Below, in pieces: positions 25,159-36,429 of a DNA stretch of 64,000 nucleotides. How positions within the stretch are numbered: the first letter of the stretch is position 1; each line of letters opens with the position of its first letter. The notes under the pieces are model-generated. The model saw only the letters and a list, made by a program, of their open reading frames with translations. It was not told the origin of the DNA and made no database searches. Source of the DNA: Dioscorea cayenensis subsp. rotundata (Eukaryota; Streptophyta; Magnoliopsida; Dioscoreales; Dioscoreaceae); assembly GCF_009730915.1 (NCBI RefSeq), contig NC_052475.1:22192285-22256284 (forward strand), read 5' to 3'. The translations under genes were made by a program, and so were the position numbers.

Positions 25159-28100
25159 TTAACTCTTGAAACTCAATCCTGCCCACCTTTTGGTTCCTTC
25201 CTTCTTCACCTTCTGTGTGTTGTTAACAAGAAGGTTTTCAAGGGACTTCGCCTTCCGGTTTCTAGCTCGGCCAGCTTCTTTTAAGAGCTCGGCGAGCCTC
25301 TTCTTCTCATCATCTACATCTGGATTTGCTGTGCCAAGTTTTTCTTCTCTCACCTTCAACACGTATTCCAAGATTTCGATTGCATCTTCAACCCTGTTAT
25401 AATGTAAGGTGAATTTATAATGCATGAGAAAAATATAAATCGGCATCTTTGTTTGAAAGTTAAGAAAGATGCCTCAGTGTTATCATCGTCTAAAAATAGA
25501 CAATTTCATTTGTTTGATAAGGTTAAATGATCCATCAATTGCAAGGAGGTCACAGGAGTGATTGCACTCATAAAGGTATTTAAAATTAGATAAGAGGCTG
25601 CATAAAATTAAGCATGATACCAAAAAAATCACAGGTTTAAAAGAATCACACCAGATCAAAGGCGTTTATTTGTTTATCCTAATACTGTATTGAAGATATA
25701 ATGCACTCAAAATAGTGGCAGTTTTGCTAAACTAGTCACTTTTTTGGTATAGCCAGTGCTCAACATACATGACTATACATTAATAAGGCTAGTTCATCAA
25801 AATATCACTCACATAATAAGGACTCAAGTTAAATTGTACAGTTTTATGAGAAAAACCCATCTAGCATCCAAGTTGGCAATTTACTCTTAAAAAAAAAAAA
25901 CCTATTCATCACAAGGTCACACAATAGAACAAAATGATAAAGGCCTACCCAAAGAATGAGTAATGGATCCCATAAATAGAAGCAAACCTAGCTACATGAA
26001 AGGACAAAATATTATTCAGAAATGCTTCAGTTGGGGAGACGTTTTTCACTTTGCTGAAGTTCTAGGATTTAACATAAATTCAGGACCACATGGATCACAG
26101 AAGCTTATATCAAGATGCAACCTTGGATTTGCAGCTCTAATATGCAGACATGCTGTATCCCATAAGCTATAGTTTCATAAAATATTTAAAAAATTGGCAT
26201 AGTTAGCATAAGCAAAGAATACAACTAAGCCGAATTACTGGTATTTAGAGAACTTTACTGAAATCTATGTGAGGATGGTTGACGATGGTGGATGGCATTT
26301 TGCTCCAACAAAAAAATGGGGATGTTATGAATTAGCATGATCATGTACTACTTGACTGGGTGTGGGTGTAGTTAAATGACAATTCTAGTTGCAATTAGCA
26401 TTTCATCTGCAAACCAGGTGAACTGAATGCTAAATCGAGATAACGAGTTTGTAATGTGATGAATTAAATTTGTGTTAGTTGAGACATATCTCTTATTGCA
26501 CATTCCTAGAGAAAGTTCATTTCATCTAACAATCAAACCCTTCTCATTGCACAAACAGTATTCAAAATCATAAAGTTGACAAAGTATTCCTTCATCCATG
26601 GTATATGATATATATCATTTACAGAAAACATTGCAGAAGAAACTTGCAAGTGATTTGAAGTATCCCACTATTGATTATCTGTGGAGAGGTTAAAAAATTT
26701 CAAAATAAATATAGTTGCCAACCAAAGTTTAGCCAATATTTAATGGTAGGGATTATGTGAAATCAAAAACAAAGTTTCCCAGAATAAAGTGATCTAGAAC
26801 CATAACAGGACCCCACCACCTCAGATGCTTTAATAAGTAATGATACTGGTGCAGTTGAGAGTGGTCATGAAATTGAACAAGCATCATTCAGGTAAAGAAT
26901 TTGAAAGCAAAAAGAAGGGTGCTAGTGCACTTAGGCACATTCTAATGAGAACTTGCAGCAAACTAAAATGTTAAAATATTGAGATGCAGTTTGTAGAATA
27001 TACCTTCATGATTGAAGAATTTGATAAAGCAGATGTTATGTTGTCATGAACCAAACTACGTTACCAAAAGGTTAGTCTAATAATATATTCAATGATACGA
27101 GTAAAAACAGGAAATGGGTGCTAATATTAGCATTTAACTGTGAAATAGTTCAGGAACATGCTATTGAGTCTAAATGGACTCCTAAGAGAAATCAAAGAGA
27201 TTAAGCAGAGATTCGGAGCCTATTAAGACCCTTCTTTCACCCCAGGGAGGTTGATAGATAAGAATATAAGAATTATTAACCTGAGGTGATCAACTAAGTC
27301 CACTGGATTAGGTATTTAGATGACTAGCTGTTATAAGTTTCATCTTAAATCTAAATATTGCATTACACTGTCTCTCCAGCAAAGACTGGCATACACAAGG
27401 GCAAGCACAAACAGGGCAGAGCAAGAATTTTTATTCTGATGAAAAGAGTTCACAAGAGGTGCTTACCTGCCCATAGCATCGTAAGTTGCAGCAAGATTGC
27501 TGTACACCCCCAGAGTGTCTTGATGGTATGAACCACACTCCTGCTCCAAGATTCCTCGGGCTTCCTCAAAAAGTTCAGCTGCTTCATCAATCTTAAACAG
27601 CTGCACACATGCCAACCCCATCTGGTTCAGCAAGACACCAAAAAAAGCCGACTTCCTCTCCCCGCTAGCTCTCAGTTTGGCCACAGAATTTCCAAATGAG
27701 CTTCTTGACTCCGCATACCTCCCAACCATGTAATACATGACTCCCATCTGAGCCTCAATCCCAGCCACCATGCTCCACTGCCCTGGTGAGTCTTCCAAAA
27801 GCTTCAGAGCCTTCTGCAACAACTTCAAAGCCTCTTCAGGCTCATTCACAGCCTCATAAATAGCGGATATCTCCATCAAACCTCCAGCTATCTCCTCAGC
27901 AGTGGTACCAGGGACAGGCTTGGCATAAATCCTAAGGGCATTCTCGCAGTATGACTTGGATTCACGGAGCTTGCCAGTCTTCAAATAGAGATCAGCAAGG
28001 CGGACAAAGACAGAAGCAACAGAAGGGTGGGAATCACCACGGGTGGACTTGAATACGGTAAGAGCCTTCTGATACGAAAAGACGGCCTCGTCAAAGCGGC

Positions 28101-29674
28101 CAAGGGAAAGGTAGGTGTTGCCAATGCTGACATCGATGGCGGCAACCTCTGCCTCCTGGCCATTGGCGATCATAGCCATTGAGGCAAGCACAAGGTGCTC
28201 CAGGGCAGCCTCTGAGTCTCCTTTGGCCTCACAGATGAGAGCCATCAGGCGGCGATCGGCAGCCTCTTCAACGGAAGCCGGAGCACTGTGTTCCCGGTGT
28301 ATCTCGAGTGTTTTCCGGCAGAGCTCCTCCGCCGCGTCAAATTGCATGGCCTGGACATGGGCTTCCGCAAGGTACCTGCCATTTTTCAGAAGCCAAACTT
28401 GATCACCAACATGCAAGTTAAAAGAAAAAAAACATTTTTTTTATAAATAAGGAAAAAAAATATATGAAAATTAAAGTAATATAAAAAATACTTATTTTCC
28501 GTGAAATATATATATTTTTTAATAATGCAATATATATTTTTTTTTATCCGGACATTTTATTTGTTTCTTGTATATAAAAATCACAAATTTCAGTATTTAT
28601 CTGGAATAAAATCTCTAATTTCCCAACCCAAGGACAACCTGCCACGTCCTATATGAAATATAAATATAGCTAATATTGAATATTTAAATCAATATCAAAA
28701 TAATTTTAGATAAAATAAAAAAAATCTAAAAAAAAAACTAGATTTTTCAGTTCATTCCCGCTGTTAACAAATACTGATAAACCAGAAAACGATTAGTGAG
28801 TGGTCCCTAAACAAACAAACAAATCAAGTGAATAATTCCCCCGGCAGGACGCACTCCAACAAGCACACTGATTGCATTGCATCTCAACGACTAAAAGAGG
28901 ACAAGGAGAAGCGCAAGTTAGCCTCCGTAGACTCATTCAAGCGCAGGTTAGCACTCAACAAACTCACTCCACCACTATCTAGACCCCACCATAAACGATG
29001 ATGGAACAGGATAAGCGAAAAAAAAAGAGCGAAAGAACACCATACCTGCAAGTCTCGGCGACGCGGGGGTCGGCATCTCCGAGAGCCTGGATCTGGATCT
29101 CCAGGCCCTTCGTATATGCACCGATGGACTGATCCAGCCTCCCGAGCATCGAGTACGTGTCTCCGAGCTGCATGTGGCCGGAGAACGCCGCGAGGGCGTG
29201 GTCCGCACCGCGCGCAGGGTCCGGCACGCCCACAGCCTTCTCCAGCACCGGCACCGCCTCCTCAAACCTCCCCAGGCTACAGTATATAGCGGCTGTGACA
29301 TGAAAGCTCATCGCCAGTTCCAGTCTCATCCCATCATCATCGCCCGCGCACATCTCCAACGACCTCGATGCTCGGATCGCGAACTCCAGCGCCTTCGCCG
29401 GGCTCTCCCCCGACGCGATTGTATCCCTCGCTTGCTTCAATAAGAACGGCCCCAGATCCGGGTTATCCAGAGCCGCCTCCTCCACTCTCGGCATGGGGCG
29501 CTTTGGGGAGGGTTTGACTCGGGATGATGACGGCGAGGGGTTTCTCCGCGGCACTGGGGATCTGGCGATCTTGTTGTCAGGGGCATCGGGATCGGGGCGG
29601 ATCTGGGGATCGGCGCCGTCAGGGAGGGAGATCCGAAGAGGCGGGGCTTCTGGAGGGGTGACAAGGCCCGGCAT
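25159..29674 (-). CDS. KLCR: Kinesin-light-chain-related TPR protein (KLCR / CMU type)
   Basis: Three exons (29674-29046, 28375-27467, 25393-25159) encode about 590 aa. The N-terminal 75 residues are low-complexity and rich in Pro, Ser and Arg. Tandem tetratricopeptide repeats then run to about residue 540, for example LGRFEEAVPVLEKAVGV, LGRLDQSIGAYTKGLEI, LGRFDEAVFSYQKALTVF and MGRVEDAIEILEYVLKV. The C-terminus is basic (RARNRKAKSLENLL). Plant KLCR/CMU proteins bind IQD scaffolds and cortical microtubules and hold microtubules in place during cellulose synthesis. Length and order match. The two exon joins fall inside AGG codons and restore the TPR register. Start MPGLVTPP was chosen because family members begin this way. 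The frame is open further up to 29773, adding a Phe-rich stretch coded by a GAA-type tract, which I regard as leader. Intron 2 is about 2.07 kb. Confidence 0.93.
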
Positions 29675-30002
29675 GGCGGTGGATTCGAGGGGTTCCCTAG
29701 CTTTGGCGATGAGCGCAGAGACGAAGAAGAAGAAGAAGAAGAGAAGCGGAGTTATCAATAAGGAAGCGCACAACTCGTCACCATTCGAGCCTTTGTTGCT
29801 TAGAAGGTACTTCTCTACTTTCTTCCCTGTTTTGCGTTAAATTACGAATGTGCCATTTCATTTATTTTTATTATTTTTTATTTTTTTTAATTATTATTAT
29901 TTTACCAAATAAGTGGTTAGACCGCTTAAAAAAAAATAGAAACATACACAAATATCAACAGAATAAGTGAAAGTAGGGTCTATACATATATGAGTGTTGA
30001 AA

Positions 30003-30078
30003 CCGGCAGATCGCTTAGCCCTGTTCATCTTCGGCGCAAGAGCGCTCGATCAGTGAGCTATTACGCACTCTTTCAAAA
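30003..30078 (-). other. Organellar (plastid or mitochondrial) large-subunit rRNA fragment in nuclear DNA
   Basis: The reverse complement of this 76-bp block reads through AGAGTGCGTAATAGCTCACT, then GATCGAGCGCTCTTGCGCCG and AAGATGAACAGGGCTAAGCG. This is a highly conserved segment of bacterial-type 23S rRNA as found in plastid 23S and mitochondrial 26S genes, with one obvious change (ACAGGG where ACGGGG is usual). The surrounding DNA is ordinary AT-rich spacer, so this is a short nuclear insert of organelle DNA and not a functional rRNA gene. I cannot tell which organelle it came from. Confidence 0.8.
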
Positions 30079-31379
30079 GTGACCACATATGATATAATAA
30101 CTATTCATATTTTTATAAATGTGCTCTCATCCTAAATTCAAACTGGGCTCTAACGTCCCCGGATATTTTAAATTTTAATATCTTGAAACAATCCGAAATA
30201 ATAGCGGGATGGTGGGGGCGCTGCCTCTGCGTTGCTGTGTTGTAACTGCAGTGGCGCGAGTTGCACGTGACTTCCAACGCGTCGTTTTATTGCGGTTTTT
30301 TTACTTTACGGTTTAAAAAATTAGAAAAATATATTTGTTTAAAAAAGAAGGTTATGTAATTTGACAGGCATTAGATGAGAGGATTAGAGCTGTGGTATAT
30401 TAAAATAGGAAAAGAAAAGACTGAGATTTGTTCTCTTTATTATCTGCTGGTGATTTATGATTTGTTGATGGATTGCTGCAGTCGGACAAGGCTAGTATTT
30501 GATAATTCATATCAACCATAACTTTGTACCTATTATATTATTATTATAAAATAAAATTAGGTTTATAATAGTGTATGAGGTCCAAAATCATGGTCAATAA
30601 GATAGAGGGAGGTTGGACGGACCAATGACGCTTGAACTAGTTCTCCATTTTTTCAATCCAATTATTGATGTTAAATTTTATTTTATATCATATATATATA
30701 TATATATATAATACACACACTACTTTATTTTGTGTTTAAAAAAAAATCTATTTTTTAAAATATTTTTTTTTGTTAATTAAGGCAAAGTCTATAATCAAAA
30801 TACAAATTTTTCTGCTCATGAGTGTATAAAAACTTACTAATAATTAACGGTTTCGTATCGAGTGTATTTCGAAGAAAACTTAAAATCAAGTCAAAACCCA
30901 TATAAACAGAAGGCATAAATATATTGAAATATTAATTCCACATATGTACATTTTTTGCTCTTCTTTAAATGAAAGTTGAAGTACTTGTCGCTTATTTGTC
31001 AAAAAAAATAAAATAACTTAAAAAGATTGAAAAAAAAATACTTTCCTTTTTCTCCCAGAGACAAAAGATAACCACACATTTTATTGAAAAATCACCAGAA
31101 TTAATTTATATTGATTTTTTTATATAGCTAATTCATTTAAAAAATAACTAATAACGAATATCCTTTTATTAAAAACAAAAAAAAAAACAAAAAACAAGAA
31201 GTTTCATGTATATTTCCCAAGCTCCAGAACAAGTGAATCTCAGCTTGTCAGGCTGAAACCTAAAAAGCAAAGTACTAAAAGACAAGTATTCAACGTATGG
31301 TTTGCAGGTAAGTCCTCAACTCTGAATTCTAGCAAGGTTGCTTTATATGATCATAAAAGTTTTGTTATTTATTTAATTT

Positions 31380-31556
31380 TTTTTCTAAAGATAAAGCACT
31401 AATTCATCCTAATTAGACTGCCATTAAACTTGTTGATTTTTGTTACTGAAAATGACTCTCAATGAGTATTGTTTTTTTTCTAAAGATAAAGCATTAATTC
31501 ATCCTAATCAGACTGGCATGAAAACTAGTTGACTTTGTTACTGAAAATGACTCTTA
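31380..31556. repeat. 95-bp tandem duplication
   Basis: CTAAAGATAAAGCACTAATT at 31385 recurs at 31480 with one change. Both copies go on to TGTTACTGAAAATGACTCT. Confidence 0.88.
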
Positions 31557-31569
31557 CCAATAAACCATT

Positions 31570-31671
31570 GCTATGTGTTTGATTAGAGATACATAGGAGC
31601 GATTAATTTAATGTTAAACTTAATGTTGAAATACAACTATCATACTATAAATACATGCTATCAAATGCATT
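31570..31671. mobile_element. Possible 100-bp MITE
   Basis: The left end reads ATGTGTTTGATTAG and the reverse complement of the right end reads ATGCATTTGATAGC, short imperfect inverted repeats around AT-rich DNA. No target-site duplication was confirmed. Confidence 0.35.
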
Positions 31672-33409
31672 ATTAAATATTTTGAAATAAAGATCCAAAG
31701 TTGCTATTGATTCTGGACAAAAAAATCATTATAGTGAGTGAAATGGGTGACCTGACAATATATATCCATATATTATAGTGGAGAGAGACATAGAGGCGTG
31801 ACGTAGAAGAGAAGTACCCTTTGAACTGAACCAGATTGGATTGGACCAGGAAATGGTTCACAGGCTTGATGATCAACCAGGAAAGACCTTTATTCAGCCT
31901 TTTGTTTTAAAGCTCCTCACACGTCAAAAAGGGAAAATGTGGTTATTCGTCACAGTTATCAAATTTAATTTGATGCATTTTATTTGTTATATGTGCAAAA
32001 ATTAAGACAAGATGCATGTTTATAAAAAAATATTTAACTAAAAGTTTTTTTAGTTAGTGACATTAATTTACGGGAAATTAATGCATAAGTTCAAAACTGA
32101 GCTGGATGTAGTGGTAACAAAAATAGATTTGTAATAGAATTCTTGTGCCGATTGAGTAAGGGTTGTTTATGGACGAAACCTCAATGCTGCTGGCATGTTT
32201 GCTGCAATTGAGTATATGCATCTTTTAATATATATATATATATATATTAATATCAATTTGGTTCACCATACAATTTTATATGCAAAGCTTTTTTAATTCA
32301 ATTATTTTATTATAGGACTTATTTTTAGAGCACAGTTAATGTGCTAGCCTTGCAATTTCATTTATTACATGACGCTAAGTATATTTTTAAATTATAAGTT
32401 AGTTGTTAACATGTTCTTAATTTTTTTAAGAAGCAATTGATAAACCAATATGGTATATAAAGTACATATATCATACATGAACGTCAAATATACAAGACAT
32501 GTAGAGAAAAAGTTGAATAAATATACAAAAGATAATAAACTTCCCAATAAAATGAGAGGAGAGGTGAGAAAGTAAAATAAAATTTGCAAAAAATAATCAA
32601 AAATGCTCTCTCAAATTCACAATCATTGAAAAAGAGTTTCCACCAGCATCAAAGAATGTAAAGAAAATCATAACTATATTTGATGGTTGCCATAAAATTT
32701 TTTAATTATTTTTTTTTAATTTTAAATCACAGATGACAAAAACAGAAACCAATGAAGTGTGCTTTGTATGACTTCTTAACACATGATGTTGATGGTGACT
32801 CCTCTTACGGTTTTACTTTATTTTATTATTATTTTTATTTTTTTGAGAATTAGAGTTTAGTTATGAAATCAGAAAGGAAATTTAAATGATCATTTGCCTT
32901 GTTTAATTAAAAAAAAATTTCTCTCTATTCTTTTTAATTTGATAATCAAATTAATCCCTTGACACCAAATTAAATGATTAAAAAAAAACTAATTAATGAC
33001 CAATTAATCATGTAGTTTAATCAAACAATAATCTTCTAAACAACACGTACCGCTAAAAAGTCAAAATAAGAACCAATATTGAATGTATCCGTACAATAAC
33101 AGGTGATTTCTCTTGAGTTACAAACAAGGCCTTGGCCAATACAAATTTTTATTTTATTTATTTTTATTTTTAAAAAACATGGACCAACGAAGCTGGTTAG
33201 GTGGGTACCTAGGTCGCTTACTGATCTGTGGGGCGCATGGATGAAAAACATCAAAAACCCACTTATTATCCTCTGGGATTTGATTGTGCAATCAATCACT
33301 TGGAATATTTAGCTTAAAAGAAATGCATGCATCTTCAAATCTACTTGTTGTACAACTGTTTTCATTATTGCTAAAATTGAACATATGCCTCTTCTCTGGT
33401 TATTTGCAG

Positions 33410-33766
33410 CCCCTGATCCGAAGAAGGCAAAATTGGAGAAGCCTTTGGCGAAGGTCAAGCGTAGCCTTGAGATTCTCTCCTCTGCGGACCCGACTCCGAG
33501 CGTTCCCCCTAAGGGCCTACCGAACACTGGCGCAGTTTAGCTTTTGTTAGTCGGGGTTTTCCCTAGAGGGCTCCTCCTCTAGGGCTTTCTGTTGGTCTGT
33601 CTTTTGTTTTTTTGATCACCCCTGGTGGTTCTTTGTATCTTTGTGTCTCCTCTTCTCTCTCTACTTTGTGCGGGTAATGTGTTTGTGTTTCTCTTGTGCT
33701 TCTGGTTTGTACTTCTGTTTTCTTTTAATGCATGTGGTTTATCCATTTTTTCAAAAAAAAAAAAAT
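33410..33766 (+). mobile_element. 5'-truncated LINE 3' end with poly(A) tail
   Basis: A short frame beginning near AAPDPKKAKLEKPLAKVKRS ends at a TAG at about 33538. A T/C/G-rich trailer of about 200 bp follows, ending GTGGTTTATCCATTTTTTC and then 13 A residues. The trailer composition and the GTGGTTTATCCAT ending match the minus-strand LINE at 57.06-58.47 kb, so this is the same L1-type family. A 6-bp TGGTTA lies on both sides (33398 and after the tail), a weak candidate target-site duplication. Confidence 0.72.
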
Positions 33767-33769
33767 GGT

Positions 33770-34020
33770 TAGGAAATCTTGACTCTCCATCCACTAATGA
33801 AAGGAATGAAATATTAACTTTGAATTATTAACAATAACCAAAATATTATTTTCATAGTTATTATCATATATCCACTTTATTAAAAAAAATTATTGTCATA
33901 TGAAAAATGAAATAATAACATTGATTCCCTCATTGGCATTAAGTTTATATTACTTTTTATAATATTTTATTCTTTTAAGAGTTTGATTCTGTTTCATTTC
34001 AAAGTGATTTCTTCATATTT

Positions 34021-34055
<35 letters not shown>

Positions 34056-34797
34056 TGTTATTATTATTAAAATCTTTCACCTTCATCTTTAAATATACCA
34101 TGAGAATTTACTTATATAGAAACTTGTTTTTGTACATGCAGAAAAAACTCAATTCAATAATCCACAAATCTTGATATTTTACAATATATTTACAATATAT
34201 ATATATGAATAATATATCTATAAAATTAATATGGATTGAAGCATATTGTAGTTTAACAGACCTTTTCTATGGGGATAAATCTTTTTTTTTTTTCTTTTGA
34301 TCATGTCTTTGCTAATATAAAGGAACTTGGAGATTTATAAGCTCTATTAAGGATTAAGGTAATTAATTACACAATAATAAAGGTTTTCACCAAAATAAAA
34401 GCTTTGATATGTGTTTGTGTATATATATATATATATATAAAAAGAACATTGAGGCATGCATGATGGATAAGATATCCAACTGATCATCTTAATTATTTAT
34501 CATCCTTTTAAAAAAAAAATAGAAAAGTTCACCTCACCAACATTAAATTTAGCTGATTTTCATCAAAAATTAAATTCGGACGAAAACTTATGATTAAAGT
34601 TAATACAAATGTTGAAGATGAGAACAAGTATACATAATAATGAAAAGAAAGGTGAACTTAATTTGATATGAACCTTTTATTTATATGGAGGTTGTTATTA
34701 GAAGTCTATCACAATAAAATTTAGTGTTATTTAATTATTAATTATATAGGAGTTTGAAATGGGACCATATATATATATATATATATGAAGTAGTAAA
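33770..34797. other. AT-rich spacer with microsatellites
   Basis: Holds (AAT)n at 34022-34054 and (TA)n at about 34420-34440 and 34768-34788. No gene is seen. The right end is the 3' flank of the PSY-type gene. Confidence 0.5.
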
Positions 34798-36366
34798 TCA
34801 GTTGTTCCTGCCAGCCATTCCTGGCCTTGCTCTTCTTGGGTCATGCTTTGAGTTTGGTCCTCCATACTCATAGTCCATTATCATGTCCATCAACACCTTT
34901 CTCCCATGCATCTGTAATTTTAAAAAATATTAATAATTTATTTATTATGATGAATCTTGATATTATATTTCAAGAGTTAGACTGAAATTTAAAGTTAAGA
35001 AGATAACACCCAAAAATAAATAAATAAATAAATAAAGGACTAATTAAGACGTTATATTCAGCCTAGCATATATTTAATCAGTTAATATACACATCATGCA
35101 TTATTGAAGTTGTAAATTGGTTCACTTTTTCTTATATATATATATATATATATCAATGACTAGAGTTTTGAGATGAATTAAAAACATAATTTTATGATAA
35201 ATAGATTGATTTTTTTCATAATTGAGAGTCATATGTTACTTTGATGATATGACGGTAAAGGTTATTGTTCTCCATTGTTCTACCTTCAAAATGGGTTGTC
35301 CAAAATTTTAAAATTAAAATAAATATAATAATTTTTGAAAAAAATTGATTAGGATTTAAAAAAGAGTTTTAAAGATGTATTTATATGCTAGATTTCAAAA
35401 AAAAAAAAATGCAAGGTTGTATTTCTGGAAGAATGAAAAAATAATTCTATATTATATTTGATATTATGAAAGTGTTTTTTAAATAAGAAAAAAAACACAA
35501 AAAGTAAAAAGATCAACTATTAGCCAAAAAAATGCATAGTTTAGTGGTATTAGGCCACTATGAAAATCTTGATATGAGATTTAAGAGTCCTGAGTTCGTT
35601 CAAATTTTATTAGATACAATGATGATCACAAATTTTATTTGTTGATTTGAGCTATAGTTTTTAAGATGTATTTATACGTTAGAGTTTTTATTATTTGAAT
35701 TTATAAAGCTATAAAAAATTGCAAGGTTGCATTTTGTGGAAAGATAAAGGAATAATTCTACATCATATCTTAAGTTATAAAATGGTTTTTTTTAATAAAA
35801 AATAAATAAAAAGTAAAAAAATCAACTGCTAGCCAAAGAGTTTATAGTCTAGTGGTATTAGTTTATTGTGAAAATCTTAGTAAAAGAATTTAAGAGGCTT
35901 GAGTTTAAATCTGCTAGATGCAATGATAGTAACGAATCCCTGATTATGGGTTTGGACTTACAGTCCAAACCTCATGTCATTAAGTGAAGCTACACAGATT
36001 AGATAATCAATTCTCGATCCGTACACACACCTCTCACTATCTTGAGATCGGGCATTTGTATTAAAAAAAAAATCAACCAGTAGGATTTAGGCTATATTAT
36101 AACGAAACCTTACTAAAATAATAAATTAACATTACCTTGATAACTTTGTTCTCCATCTTTAACAGAGAAATAATTTCCTCTTTATTCTCAACAATCCCTG
36201 CTTCAATATCAAAACAACACCTTCCAATTACTTAAACACAATAGATCATAAGCAAAACAAACAAACAAATAAATAAATAAAAATCAATTTCACCATAAGA
36301 TGTTTGTGATGAGAAAGAGACAAACAAGTAAAGGATGAGAATGAACATGATAATGAGCCTTGACAT
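34798..36366 (-). CDS. PSY: PSY-type (plant peptide containing sulfated tyrosine) precursor
   Basis: Three exons (36366-36294, 36200-36136, 34911-34798) join in frame to an 83-aa secreted-peptide precursor. Residues 1-20 (MSRLIIMFILILYLFVSFSS) form a clear signal peptide. A short acidic-to-mixed linker (GIVENKEEIISLLKMENKV) follows. The C-terminal exon carries DYEYGGPNSKHDPRRARPG starting at residue 59. The DY that TPST sulfates, and the spacing to N-x-KHDP, match the PSY family consensus (PSY1: DYGDPSANPKHDPGVPPS). PSY peptides are sulfated, secreted signals that promote cell expansion and tune growth against stress through LRR receptor kinases. Introns are GT-AG. The first acceptor is GAAGCAG, a tandem NAGNAG that could shift by one codon. 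The gene is a prediction from splice and motif evidence only. Confidence 0.85.
35355..35965. repeat. Diverged 308-bp tandem duplication in PSY intron 2
   Basis: Two copies share, in order, AAGATGTATTTATA, TGCAAGGTTG, ATAATTCTA, AAAAGTAAAAA, ATCAACT, TAGCCAAA and AGTGGTATTA. The last phrase lies at 35543 and again at 35851. Each copy ends in a SINE-like stretch (TTTAGTGGTATTAG, then a degenerate GAGTTCGTTCAAA box). Confidence 0.75.
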
Positions 36367-36422
36367 TTTTGGAGAAACTCGCTCTTTGAACTTTGGTGAA
36401 GCCTGTGGTTACACAAGCTCCT

Positions 36423-36429
36423 TTTTATG
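36423..36429 (-). promoter_or_regulatory. Possible TATA box of the PSY-type gene
   Basis: The minus strand reads GCATAAAAAGG about 60 bp upstream of the ATG at 36366, at the usual plant TATA-to-start distance for a short leader. Confidence 0.4.

Larger units (their letters stand above)
29850..33400. other. Gene desert between KLCR and the 33.4-kb LINE tail
   Basis: AT-rich spacer holding the organellar rRNA scrap, a 95-bp tandem duplication and a small MITE, all listed separately. It also has (TA)n near 30690 and 32230. The short block 33180-33330 is less AT-rich but has no recognisable domain. No gene is supported. Confidence 0.5.

Noticed and set aside
29675-29773. N-terminal extension of KLCR (Phe-rich, signal-like)
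   Set aside because: It is coded by a GAA-type repeat on the opposite strand and family members start at MPG; a cytosolic microtubule protein would not need it.
29174-29840. Plus-strand frames of 89 and 115 codons over KLCR exon 1
   Set aside because: Antisense shadows in a GC-rich exon.
30003-30078. Functional rRNA gene
   Set aside because: Only 76 bp of a roughly 2.9-kb gene is present, in nuclear spacer; it is an insert scrap.
33625-33831. Plus-strand 68-codon frame rich in Leu and Phe
   Set aside because: It lies in the T-rich trailer of the LINE tail and runs into its poly(A); not a host gene.
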